Part shown: positions 11,361-22,457 of the stretch, piece after piece
How the letters are laid out: each line of letters opens with the position of its first letter
Position numbering within the stretch: position 1 is the first letter of the stretch
Position numbers and translations under genes: made by a program
Source: Epiperipatus broadwayi
Lineage: Eukaryota; Onychophora; Udeonychophora; Euonychophora; Peripatidae
DNA length: 64,000 nucleotides
NCBI GenBank assembly: GCA_028023455.1
Contig: JAQFVV010006273.1
Span: 4,226,142 to 4,290,141, forward strand
Direction: 5' to 3'
Notes under the pieces: generated by a model
Told to the model about the DNA's origin: nothing
Database searches by the model: none
The model's input: only the letters and a program-made list of their open reading frames with translations

Positions 11361-12530
11361 TTATTTAAGGATGTTCAATAAAAAAATTTAAAATATAATT
11401 ATCATAAAATCAATCAATATGTTACTCAACTCTAAAATAAGGTATAAAGCAAAAAAAGTTTTATAAAGCATGCTTACCAATTTATGAATATAAAAAGCAG
11501 ACCAGTTGAATCATTCATAATGGAATCAATAGTAAAAATATAAGAACATAAAAATAATAAATAAAAATTAAACACATACAAATTTTGTAGTAAATTGTTT
11601 ATCTATTTCAAAAGCATTGAAATAAAAGATGAGAAGTTGCTAGTGGTAAAGACAGAAAAAATACTTAAAAAGGTTAATGAAAGAGTAAGTAAATACAGTG
11701 ACAGAGAAATAAAGATATTTGAAAAAACACACATTATATTTGATTTATATAAAATGAAAGATCATATTAAATATGAAATGAAATACAAAATTAAATAAAA
11801 AAATCATAATAGATTTTAGAGATAATAAAGAATCTTATTTCAAGAAAAATTAACCATGTTTGTTTTATATTTTATGATAAAAGTAACATTAGGGATAAGA
11901 ACAGAGGCTATAAAAATATAGAATTTATTGTGTGAATGATTTTTTTTGACCAGAGATGATTATCAAAGAGTATTTAAAATAAGTATTTGTAAAGCACTGA
12001 CAATTTTAAGTAATTTTTTTTAGATATATTCCATTAATAATAATTTAGCTTAATGTAAAATGTGAGTTAAATTTACCTACTTTGTCTTTTAATTTTGTAC
12101 CCATTTTATTTCTATTTTCATTTCAATGTGTTTACATTCCTTATGCTTTTCAATCAAGATTTTTTGTTATAGCTTTCTTTGAGTATTTCTTGGATATTTG
12201 AAAAAAAAAATGTGATGTTGAAAATTAGTAGTAATTACTAACATGCCACTTTTATTTTAAGTGAACATATATTCTTTTTAATAGAATGTTATCTTAAGTA
12301 TAATTTATCACAATAATAGGATTGTATGTAATACTTGACCCATATCCAAATCAGTTAACTACAATCTGTAAAATTAAAATAATTATAAATAAAAATTTTG
12401 CACAATTTCTATTAATTGTTATCATCTTATTATTATTTTTGCTCACTTTTAGACCATGGTAACCAAAATAGTTATATAAATAGTAAAAATAACAATAAGA
12501 TTATTAGTGCTAAAAATATTATATTTATAT
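11361..12530. other. A/T-rich stretch, nothing recognised
   Basis: A lysine-rich 67-codon ORF at 11595-11798 (plus) has low-complexity AAA/ATA composition and no recognisable motif. I do not call it a gene. Nothing else is seen. Confidence 0.45.
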
Positions 12531-12532
12531 AA

Positions 12533-12862
12533 CAAAATCACCTCAAATTCACAACTCAAATACACTAGCCAAAGAAAATAAACTCTAAGTCACAACCAAT
12601 GGTTTCATTGCTACAAGCAGAATACTTGAGCGTAAAAGCCTACAAGATAACATATTTATACTAAACACAACACACAATTCCATTTACATCCCATGCATCT
12701 TAATATTATCTTGTAGTCCATTACACTTGAGAAGTCTGCTTGTAGCTGTGAAACCATTGGTTTTTGTTTTAGAGTTTATTTTCTTTGGCCAGTCTGGTTG
12801 AGTTGTGAATTTGAGGTAATTTTGATTATTTTATTGACTAGTTTAGCTTTAGGCTTTTAATG
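12533..12862. mobile_element. Inverted pair of Penelope-like terminal segments
   Basis: The minus copy (about 12533-12710) and plus copy (about 12708-12862) are homologous to the outer ends of the 9.0-10.5 kb element. Shared blocks are AGTCTGCTTGTAGC, GTGAAACCATTGG, TTAGAGTTTATTTTCTTTGG, GTTGAGTTGTGAATTTGAGG and ATTTTATTGACTAGTTT. Only the non-coding terminus plus a few final coding bases remain. The CTGC-TTGTA-GC(A/T)G hairpin followed by TGAAAC again resembles hammerhead stem II plus GAAA. Confidence 0.65.
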
Positions 12863-12957
12863 TTTATAAATATATATAATGGAAGTTAACTTTAAAAAAG
12901 TAAACAAATTTTAATTATTTTGCTTATATAAATTTTATATTAATTTTATCAAAATAT

Positions 12958-13076
12958 CCTTGTGACGTGTATTGCAGTGGTTAAGTGTCTTGGATCGAAT
13001 GCTGTGCTGGCATTTCCAGTGCTTGAACTTTTTAGGAATTCTTGAAAAATAAAGTCATTCGACTCTTTATTTTTAA
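12958..13076 (+). repeat. Possible tRNA-derived SINE fragment with hairpin tail
   Basis: TTGCAGTGGTTAAGTGTCTTGG at 12972-12993 resembles a pol III A box, but the B-box position (near 13020) is poor. It is followed by a hairpin, AAAAATAAAGTC / GACTCTTTATTTTT, near 13045-13075. Weakly supported. Confidence 0.3.
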
Positions 13077-13331
13077 TACATTATAAATTGAAAAAAAAAG
13101 TGCAATGTAATCAATTATAAATTTATATATTTCATAACTTTTCTTTTAAAAATATGATAATATCGTTAGCTGCATGATAAAGATTTTTCTATTTTTTCGT
13201 AATAAATGTTAAATATTCATCTAACAAGTCGAATGCTATTGGGTGAAGTATTGATATTGTATTTTCAAGTTAAGACTAACTTTATACTAATTTATTTATC
13301 AATGTTAGACAAGTATTTGGATTGTTGTCAA

Positions 13332-13402
13332 GCGTTAGTGGCCTAGCGGTTAGCATAGCTGCCTTCCAAGCAGCTGACCCGGGTTTGCTTCCTGGTCAAT
13401 GC
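13332..13402 (+). tRNA. tRNA-Gly(TCC)-like sequence (pseudogene or SINE head)
   Basis: Seventy-one bases fold as a cloverleaf. The acceptor GCGTTAG pairs with TCAATGC (two G-T pairs, one A-C mismatch). The anticodon stem GCTGC/GCAGC is perfect around loop CTTCCAA, giving anticodon TCC. The T stem CCGGG/CCTGG has one G-T pair. The T loop reads TTTGCTT instead of TTCGANN, so the B box is damaged. A second 71-nt copy lies at 61053-61123, and both are followed by TTTGNCATATG. That shared non-tRNA tail argues for a repeat family over two ordinary tRNA genes. No T-run terminator follows directly. Confidence 0.6.
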
Positions 13403-16400
13403 TTTGACATATGTAAATTATCTGGATTGTTAATTTTTAAAAAAAACAAGATTTTGAAATTTTAACTTACCTAAGAAATGTATAATTCCAAGTCATCACA
13501 GACGACTCAACCATAAGCTACGTTTAACTTGTTTTGTGTGCGATGGCATTTTAAATTGTGTGCAAGAATTAGTAAAAATATTTCAAATTGTTTTAAATGT
13601 TTAAAAATTTCTTTATTACGTTACTTTATGAAATTAATAACAAAATAAAATATTTTTGTTTACTTCATTAATATTCTACTAGTTCCTTATGCCGATGAAG
13701 ATGCTGGAATGTCATCTGTAGGTATCTGAAATATGTAATTTATTATTCAAATAAGATCAACTAAGCAAGCATGTATATCTATAACATTTTATCTATCTAT
13801 TCATCAACGCATCTATTTTCTTTCTTTCTTCATATATACATACTAAAAATATCTGCTGCCAGTTCTCTTTTTGGATTTTTTTTTGTGTGTGCTCATACAA
13901 ACACACACATATATATTACATCAAATACATAAATTTACAATTAAATTACCAACTAAAATCAAATTTAAAAATAACGACCAATATATAAATTAATGTGTAA
14001 GTAGACAATGACAATATGTTTATTGGTTGATGTTTATGTGGATATGAGCATAACATAATTAAAATTGGTTGTGATTTTTTAAGATTGATTTTGGTTATTG
14101 GCTTAATTATGAATTAGTGTAAAGCTTTTGCTGTTTGATATTATGTATATATATTGTAACCTTTAGCTTTATCAGTAAAGCTTTCTAATTGTTTAATATT
14201 TTTTAAAAAAAATCATTAAGTTAATTTCTATTGTAAGCTAACTTATTGGGGCTTAATATTTAAATGTTAATATATATCCTAAGAGACATTTTATAAGACC
14301 TTTTATAAGTTTTAATTGCCTTAAAAGTTATTTGAATATCTTGTTGTAATGCTTTAAGCCCATGTGTAGTTGTAGACAACTTTAAATTGCTTAGTTTAGG
14401 AATATCTTTACTCAAAATATTAATGAGTTAATATTTAAAAAATATTAAGAGTTAAATTACTTTAATATGGACATTAGTGCATAAAAATCAAAGTTAGAGT
14501 TAAACTTTAAACCTAAATTTGAATCTTTAAATTTCATTGTTAATAAGTAAATTACTTTCTCATAAAAATGCATTTTATTTAAATCGTTTTTCTTAATGCA
14601 AATTGTAATAAAAATTAACTTAGCTAAGTAAGTTAATTAAATAAGGTAAAGAATTAATTTATTAGTAAAAGCTATTAATCAAATAAAAAAAAAAAGCAGT
14701 CATGAATGTGTGTGAGTATGCTTGATTATAAATTTTATTTTAACTTCCTGGTTGTAATATTAAAAGCTATTATCAAATATTTATTTTAAAAGTCTTATTT
14801 AAAAAAATATTCTGGTGAACTTCATATTTATTAAATACTGCATGATTGTTTAAAAGAATAATATAATGTTTTGTTTAAAATAATGTAATTTATTACATAT
14901 TTTGTTTTTATTTTCATTGTAATAATTTTTAGTTGTATAACTAATTGTCTTAAAATGTAACATTTTAATTAAAGTCTAGACAATTATGTAAATGAGTTTA
15001 TTTTTAGCAATGACTCCCAGGATATCAGTTAATCATTAAACTTTAGTAAATTAAGATTAAGGAGGGGTTGATCTAAGTGTAAATTTCATCCATTAAAATC
15101 AGTCACATAATCAACAATATAAATAGAGGAAGACTTGCACACATGTGCTTACTTGTATATGTTCTGCTCAACTAGGATAATTTTACTGGGGAAATTTACT
15201 TTATTAATAATTAATTTTATTATGTTTAACTGTTTATAACAAATTGTTATTTGCTTAAAGTTAAACATGTACTGCTAACTAATTTTATCCAGGCTCAGAA
15301 ATTCTAAGCTAAAATTACAAAATGAGATTTAAAGTCTACATAGCAAAGAAACATCATGGAAATTTTAACTAAATATTTAACAATAATTGTAATTATTTTT
15401 ATATAAATTGTATACTTTGAAATAATTCTCTGTGATTCATCATTATTGCATAAGAACTTTGATTGATTCTTATTTTCTCATTAATAGTAGACAATATTAT
15501 TGGTTTAAGATTTTATATACCAGATTGAAGGCGCTAAAAACTTTATATTATTTTAGTATTTTATAGCAATCCTTAATAGTATAAATGATTTTGCTCAAAA
15601 TATTATATGCTGAGAATAAGAAGAATTTAAAAGGTTCTAAAGTGTTTGAATATTCTTCAGCAACATATGTTTAAAAAATGCATTTTTAAAAAAAAAATCA
15701 TATCTATAAAAGAATGGTTTCCTTTGGATCATCTTTATCATAAAGAGACTGTTAAATTCCAGATAATAGAACTTGTTTAGTGATAATGGAATTTTATAAA
15801 TTTGTTACCTGAATTTTGAAATAACATTTTAATTTGGTAATCATTGTAGTAGTGGGATAAAAATTACTTGCTCCCAAAACTTCATCTTATATCTATTTTA
15901 GACTAGAGGCAGGAAAGAGATTTTATAATTTAATGAAATTAAGATTATTGACTCAAGCTATTATTCCAAAAATTTATTACAGAACTATGTACTTTTAAAA
16001 ATAATATTCTAAAATATTAATGGAATATTTATTTGAAATTGCCACTGTTACTCTAAAATTATTGCTTGTACTAAATTACTGAAACAAGTCATATCCTATA
16101 TGAATGAAATAGAAATGCTTCTAAATTATTAATTATTATTTAAGTTTATCATATGCTTATCTATTTTATTATCATTAGTTTCAAAATTATCTCTACAATT
16201 AAATTTTACTTTCTTAAAGCAATAAATACTCTGTTTCATCTTCAACATGCATTTCAAAAATAGATAATAAGTAATGAATTCATATAAAATGTTATAAATG
16301 CAACATTTTTTTGTGCTTTATTTAAAAATATTCTTTGCAAAAATGTGAATGGCCATTAATATATTTTGTGCTCATATTTATTAAGAAATCTATTGCTTAT

Positions 16401-19026
16401 TGGTAATATTTGAATGCTGTACAAATAATTTAAAATTGCTGTTTTAACAAATAAGAGAAATTTTTAGCATGTGAAGAATTGTAATGACAGAGACTGTATC
16501 CTCTAGAAGGATAAAACAATGAGGATGACCTTTTATTTATTTTGATAAACTAGGTATAATTTTCAGTTTCAATATTATGCTATTGGAATTTATCATAGAT
16601 TTTATTTATTTTATGAATTTTGTCTGATATAATTTTATGGATTAATTATAAGTTGAATTATCTAGTTTTACAAAATATTTACTCTTTCATAACACTATAA
16701 TTTTAAAATGTTATTTATCCTTTATCATGAGTCATTTATTGATTCAAATGTATGTGTTAATGCTGAATAAATTGAAGATGGTGTATATTCTTATTGCTTA
16801 TTTTATGCCATGGTTTTATTAAACCAGATTTGGTAAATAATTTTTATATTATTAATATTACACATCAATTAATTATGGTATTATTTAAGAGCTAATAGCA
16901 TTAGACTATATTGTTTTTTATTGTACATTCTTATCTTGTCATTATTTTGTATTTTTAAAGAAATTGTAGCTTTGTATTTCTCTTGTGGATATTTTGCTAA
17001 CATATGCTTGAAAAGATATTGTAGCTGTCTCTCTCTTAACATTATAATATATTCCATGAGTTATATCTTTTGTGTCTCATTAAATATAAAATTTATTTAA
17101 GGCTATTATTATTCCTATTAGATTTTTGATGGTTTATTCTCATTATTCTTATGTTTAGAGATTATTAGAGCTTAAGTCCTAGAATATTTATTGCCCTCAA
17201 ATAAAGGTGCTGTCTTTTGAGTTTATGCCATCATTTATTTTGCATTGACTCATTTATGTTTAAACTGCATATATATTGTACCATATATATTTATATAAAG
17301 CTATGTGTGATGTATTGCCATAATTTTAGCTCTGAGGAATATGATCTTTCTCTTCTGTGCACCTTTAATATTCTGAGTGTAGGATTGTTGATTGTTATTG
17401 ATGTGTAGATCTATTTGCTGTGTCTTGCCAGTATTATAGAATGTAAAGCTAATAAACATTTATTTTAGAAATTAAAATTGTAATTTTGAGCCTCAATAAA
17501 TGATATACATTTCCTTCAGTATTTATCCCATCACTGGATTGATTAGTCCTATTTAAGATTTAAATATACTCATTTTGGAACAACAAAATTGTATGATTAT
17601 ATTGTAAGACTTGTTAAACGGTAATATTGAGAAAGATTTTCATTATCAGACAAGGATAATAATTTTCATTACTATTTAATCTGTCAATTTAATTTATTTT
17701 ATCTGTAAACTTTCAAAAAATAATAATTTTCCTCTGCATTGAATTGTGCGATAGAATGTTTAAAATAATTTATTTTGTGATATTGTTGATTTCCAAAGTT
17801 GTTATCTGTTCAATGTCTTTATTGTTAATATAAATGTTGCTATTATTGTTAATTTTGGTTTTATAATATTTTTATTATCATCTACACATATTGTCCAGAA
17901 ATATTAATATTCTAAAATCTATTATGGAGTTATCTTTTATACTGAACATTAAGAGTACATGAACATATAAAATTTAATATAATAATCACTTTGTTAAAAT
18001 TTACATATAGATATTAAGAAAGCATCTAAGAAATAAATTATATATTTTCTTAATTATCAAATGATCACTGTAATCAAATGTATTTCTTAAAAAGATTGCT
18101 TTTGTAATAAATTATTTACTTCATTTAGAAGATTAATTTTAAGTATACATTATAAGTGTAAATAATGAAATTATCTCAAATCCATAAAGAATGATTTAGT
18201 AGAATTGTTAGGTGGTATCCTGAGAGATCATAAAATCCTGTATCCATTCATTATATCTGAATGCTATCCTAATATATTCTTTTATTCCAAATTAAAAAAT
18301 TTTCATGTATTTATTTTAAGTAAAATATTTTCTTTAAAATTTATTATTATTGTTAAGGTAAACATTATTTTATGAGTAAGAGTATGACTCACCATATTAT
18401 TACTATTTTTCCATTCATTGCCTAATAATCCTTAAATAAAAAAAGTAAATTTTTAGTATTATAAAATTGTAATAACAGAACCCTGAGATTTTAATTTACA
18501 CAAATGACTATTAAAGAAATTGTTTTGCAAAAGAAAATCAATTTTAAGAAGTAATGCAGCACCAATATATACGATAAACATATTATTTATCAAAAGAGAT
18601 AAATCTGGATCTAATCATGGCAATGAGATACTGATGATTGTTATTAGAAATGATGTCATGGAAAGAGATATTAGAAAGAAGAGAATTTGATATAATCTAT
18701 CCATTCTATGATATATGCTTTCAAGATTAAGAGCTTCCCTGTAGTGTGTAAGAATGTGTTGAGAGTTCTTAAATGTTATGTATTATATTTACATTGTTTA
18801 TTAATTGCTTTTATTATGGTTTAGCTTCTTTTTATTGTAGCATTTAGAAACTCCTCTAAGCTTAGCTCATAGTGTTATTATTTTAGTAATATATTTAATG
18901 ATTGGTCTGTGTCATCATTGATAATCAGGATATCTCAATCAATCATATATGGCTTATTATTTTGATATTATATATATATAAAATAAATAAAATATCCGTT
19001 AATTAAAAACAAAGTTGTAATTATAA
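13403..19026. other. Long A/T-rich stretch without recognised genes
   Basis: There is a short TCTT/ATCT-rich microsatellite near 13787-13830 and an (AC)n/(AT)n patch near 13893-13912. The single ORF at 17217-17408 is T-rich, lacks motifs and is probably chance. No splice-bounded coding block stood out. Confidence 0.45.
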
Positions 19027-19152
19027 TTGAAATAATAAATTTAACGGTTTACAAACTATTATAAACAATCCTTAAATCCACAGAAGTACTTTCGGTTAAT
19101 TTCTTAAACCTGTCTCAACTGCCATTAAATTAAAAAAAAAAGTGGAAGCAAA

Positions 19153-19683
19153 CGTCATCAATTCAAATCTCGTATTTTAATGTTAGCATTTATTAAATGC
19201 ATTTTATTCCTGTTTATAAAAATTGCCTTTTTAATTTTTCTTTTACAATGGTTTCTCTCTTCATGAAGAATTTTCACATTTTCAAAATCAAATTTAAATT
19301 TATATTTACATGATTTTTCATGATCAAAGAAAACTGAAGGAAACATTAAATCACCATTATTTTTTACTTTTTACATGCTTATATAACAATTCATGCTCTT
19401 TCAATCTCTTCTCAATACTGCACCTAGATTCACCTATATATGATAGCATATAATCACAAAAAATTTGATATATGACAATACTTTTCTGCTTGACAGGTAT
19501 GACATCCTTAGAATTATTGATTAATTTATTAATATTGTTTGGAATGTAGAATGAAACATTGAACACATTCTTATATAAATCCTTAAAAAATTTCACTTGT
19601 GAATTTGAAATAAATGGAATAGATATCCATTGCTTACTATTAATCTTCATTTCCTTTAAATCATTATAACTTTTTTTAAATTT
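19153..19683 (-). pseudogene. Penelope-like GIY-YIG region, frameshifted short arm
   Basis: Encodes the linker and GIY-YIG nuclease (VIYQI near 19475, YIGES near 19430) of the same protein as the plus arm. One extra A in the A-run after KHVKSK (near 19357) shifts the frame, splitting it into ORFs 19357-19650 and 19158-19346. The downstream part continues as PSVFFDHEKSCKYKFKF. Relative to the plus arm, differences are few and mostly single bases. The RT is absent because the copy is 5'-truncated. Nonfunctional. Confidence 0.85.
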
Positions 19684-19691
19684 GCAATTTC

Positions 19692-20636
19692 ATTTTATCT
19701 ACATATGAGAGTAGTATTTTAAATATGTGTACTTTTGGAGATATTAAAATTTACAAAAGATATGTGGATGATGTTTTTGTTTGTGAAAATACTAATAGTA
19801 TAAATTTGCATGTAGAGGAATTAAATAAGTTGAATGGCTTGAAATGGACTATTGAAAAGAAACAGGACAAAAATATTAAATATTTAGATTTAATGATTAC
19901 AAATGATAACAGTATATTAAATTATAAATTAATAATTAAGCCACTTCAAAAAAGAGGATATATAAATTGTAAATCAAAAGTACCAATGATGCATAAGATG
20001 GCAAGTTTTAGATATTTTTTGTTTCAGAATAAAAAATTATGTTGTTACCAAAGTGATAAACTGGAAAATATTGAAATATTTGCCAAAGAATTGCTTGATG
20101 TTGGTTATAAAATGGAACAAATAAACAATACTTTATGTCAATTTAAAAAAAGTTATAATGATTTAAAGGAAATGAAGATTAATAGTAAACAATGGATATC
20201 TATTCCATTTATTTCAAATCCACAAGTGAAAATTTTTAAGGATTTATATAAGAATGTGTTTAATGTTTCATTCTACATTCCAAATAATATTAATAAATTA
20301 GTCAATAATTCTAAGGATGTCATACATGTCAAGCAGAAAAGTAATGTCATATATCAAATTTTTTGTGATTGTATGTTATCATATATAGGTGAATCTAGGT
20401 GCAGTATTGAGAAGGGATTGAGGGAGCATGAATTGTTATATAAGCATGTAAAAAGTAAAAATAATGGTGATTTAATGTCTCCTTCAGTTTTCTTTGATCA
20501 TGAAAAATCATGTAAATATAAATTTAAATTTGATTTTGAAAATGTGAAAATTCTTCATGAAGAAAGAAACCATAGTAAAAGAAAAATTAAAGAGGCAATT
20601 TTTATAAACGGGAATAAAATCCATTTAATAAATTGA
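19692..20636 (+). pseudogene. Penelope-like RT (palm) to GIY-YIG endonuclease, 5'-truncated
   Basis: An uninterrupted frame, open from about 19704; the first ATG is at 19725, giving 303 codons. RT motif C, RYVDD, is at 19758-19772, and is followed by EKKQDKNIKYLDLMI, the 'hxFLDLxI' RT segment of Penelope-like elements. Near residues 75-95 is the K-M-A-S-F-R-Y region. The GIY-YIG nuclease begins with VIYQI (20346-20360) and YIGES (20382-20396), then SIEKGLREHE, where the catalytic Arg position of 'RLxEH' is Gly (EKGLREH against EKRLKEH in the minus arm). The C terminus has the conserved K-RKIKEAIFI block. Full-length proteins of this group are about 700-900 residues, so over half, including the RT fingers, is missing. 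The ATG is only an internal Met. Confidence 0.85.
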
Positions 20637-20880
20637 CAAGCTGCTAACATTAAAATACGAGATTTGTGGTATTTGAATTGATGATATTTGCTTCCACTTT
20701 TTTTTTAAAATTTAATGGCAGTTGAGGCAGGTTTAAGAAATTAACCAAAAGTACTTCTGTGGATTTAAGGATTGTTTGTAATAGTTTTTAAACCGTTAAA
20801 TTTATTATTTCAATATATAAAATTGAAATAATAAATTTAACGGTTTACAAACTATTACAAACAATCCTTAAATCCACAGA

Positions 20881-21965
20881 TATTGTGATTTGTGCTATAG
20901 CACATTGTCTTATTCAACTGCATAACTTATGTGTTCATGATATTTTAAAAAAATAAATGAGAAGATGATATAATTGATTGTAAAAACAAAATATGTATAA
21001 ATTATGCTAAGTTTTGGTTTAATGAATATAATTGATATATTCAAGTAATTATAAGTACAAAATGTAAAACTTGCAATGACTTAAAAGTTATTAGAATGTG
21101 TAGCTCAAATAATTTAGTAATAAGTAAGTTTTTTTTAAAAAAAAATTGGGGCTTCGTTTATGCTTAGTTCTAGGGAAAATGAAAAGTAAATAAAATTAGA
21201 TATATTATAAGACTGAGTAAAGTTAATTTTCATGCTTAAAAAATTATAAACTAGTTAGTACATTTATTTATATCATAATATCATTGTTAAATTAGTTATT
21301 CAAGTTCATTAATTTATTTAAATTATTATAGCATTAGAGTTCAATAGATTTAAATAAAATCAGTGTATTTAAAATAAATATTAAAGTTAGTTAAAAAGGC
21401 ACAAATTAATTATTAAACAGAATAAATTAGAAAGTATGTAAAGTAAGTTCCTGTATGTGTGTATGATTGTATATGCATGCATGGTGGTGTATTAAAATGT
21501 TATTTGTTATAAGTAGAATTAATTTTAGTTTATGTTTCTAAAAATAAATGAATGATTAATTTAACATTAAAAGTGTTTAAAATGAATGAGTTTAAGAGCT
21601 AATAAATTAAAAGTGATAATTTAAAAATAATAAATGTTATTTATTCTATTGTTTTTTTATTAATTAAATAATTAATAAAAGTAAAGTTCAACTTCTGGAA
21701 AGTTTTAAATTATCACATGGTAATTAGAAAGTAGATCAATATTGTATAATTTTTAAATTTAGTTCCATGTTGCCATTTACATATTTTTTAATGAAGGTCA
21801 GATTTTTAGAATGTGATTAATTAAAATACTCATCAAAATAAATGTATAAAAGTAAATGATTTTTCAGTGGTGTTGGTATGCTTGCTTTCTCAACTGAACT
21901 CTTTTCTCATCCTCAACAAGAAGTCAGTAATATTTAATTTATTCAAAATGTTATAATTCAATATT
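20881..21965. other. A/T-rich stretch, nothing recognised
   Basis: No coding character or structured repeat beyond short A and T runs. Confidence 0.45.
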
Positions 21966-22457
21966 TATTTTCAAACATTTTAATATACAAAATTAACAAA
22001 GCGTATGACACACTTGAATGAGAAGCTATAAAGATACACAGAAATTATTACACGCTAAGCGCTTTCGAGGCCTTTTGCCTCATATTCATAGCGGTACTGT
22101 GAGCTGCAGAACGAAAAAATACGGCAAGGCGGAAAATCAGAGAAGCATATTTTATTAATGGCAATAATAACTCCATCAATAGATGAGATACCTGCTTTGA
22201 CATCTCCAAACGTTGGACTATCTAGTTCATTTGCATATGCTTTGCATACTGTTTTGTTTCCTTGCCGTATTTTTTCGTTCTGCAGCTCACAGTACTGCTA
22301 TGAATATGAGGCAAAAGGCCTCGAAAGCGCTTAGCGTGTAATAATTTCTGTGTATCTTTATAGTTTCTCATTCAAGTGTGTCATACACTTTGTTAATTTT
22401 GTATATTAAATTATCGAATGAGAAGTCTTAAAATCTTTAATATTTTCAAACATTTTA
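21966..22457. mobile_element. Fold-back element with 149-bp arms and 17-bp direct repeats
   Basis: The left arm 21981-22129 and right arm 22260-22408 are almost perfect reverse complements around a 130-bp spacer. TATTTTCAAACATTTTA occurs at 21966-21982 and 22441-22457, a 17-bp direct repeat that looks like a target-site duplication and would include 32 bp beyond the right arm. The arms contain GAGGC-AAAAG-GCCTC followed by GAAA and the palindrome AAGCGCTT. That stem/GAAA/palindrome order resembles hammerhead stem II and helix III, although no clean CTGATGA precedes it. Spacer CG dinucleotides and GC content exceed the surroundings. No coding. Likely a Penelope-like terminal pair or a retrozyme-type element. 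Confidence 0.75.

Larger units (their letters stand above)
19027..20880. mobile_element. Penelope-like element, head-to-head pair with third terminal fragment
   Basis: The minus arm runs from about 19683 to 19027 and the plus arm from about 19692 to 20817. The last 650 bp of both are nearly identical, so the insertion is young compared with others here. The outer ends share CCGTTAAATTTATTATTTC. A third, minus-oriented terminal fragment of 57 bp (20824-20880) abuts the plus arm and makes a tight palindrome across 20760-20880. The arms are 5'-truncated at different points: the minus arm lacks the RT, the plus arm starts in the RT palm. No clear TSD was found. Confidence 0.85.

Noticed and set aside
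13332-13402. A functional tRNA-Gly gene
   Set aside because: T loop and acceptor defects, a second defective copy with the same non-tRNA tail, and no direct terminator T-run.
22290-22345. Calling a full hammerhead in the 22-kb fold-back
   Set aside because: Stem II, GAAA and the palindrome are present but no CTGANGA lies in the right place, so only a resemblance is claimed.
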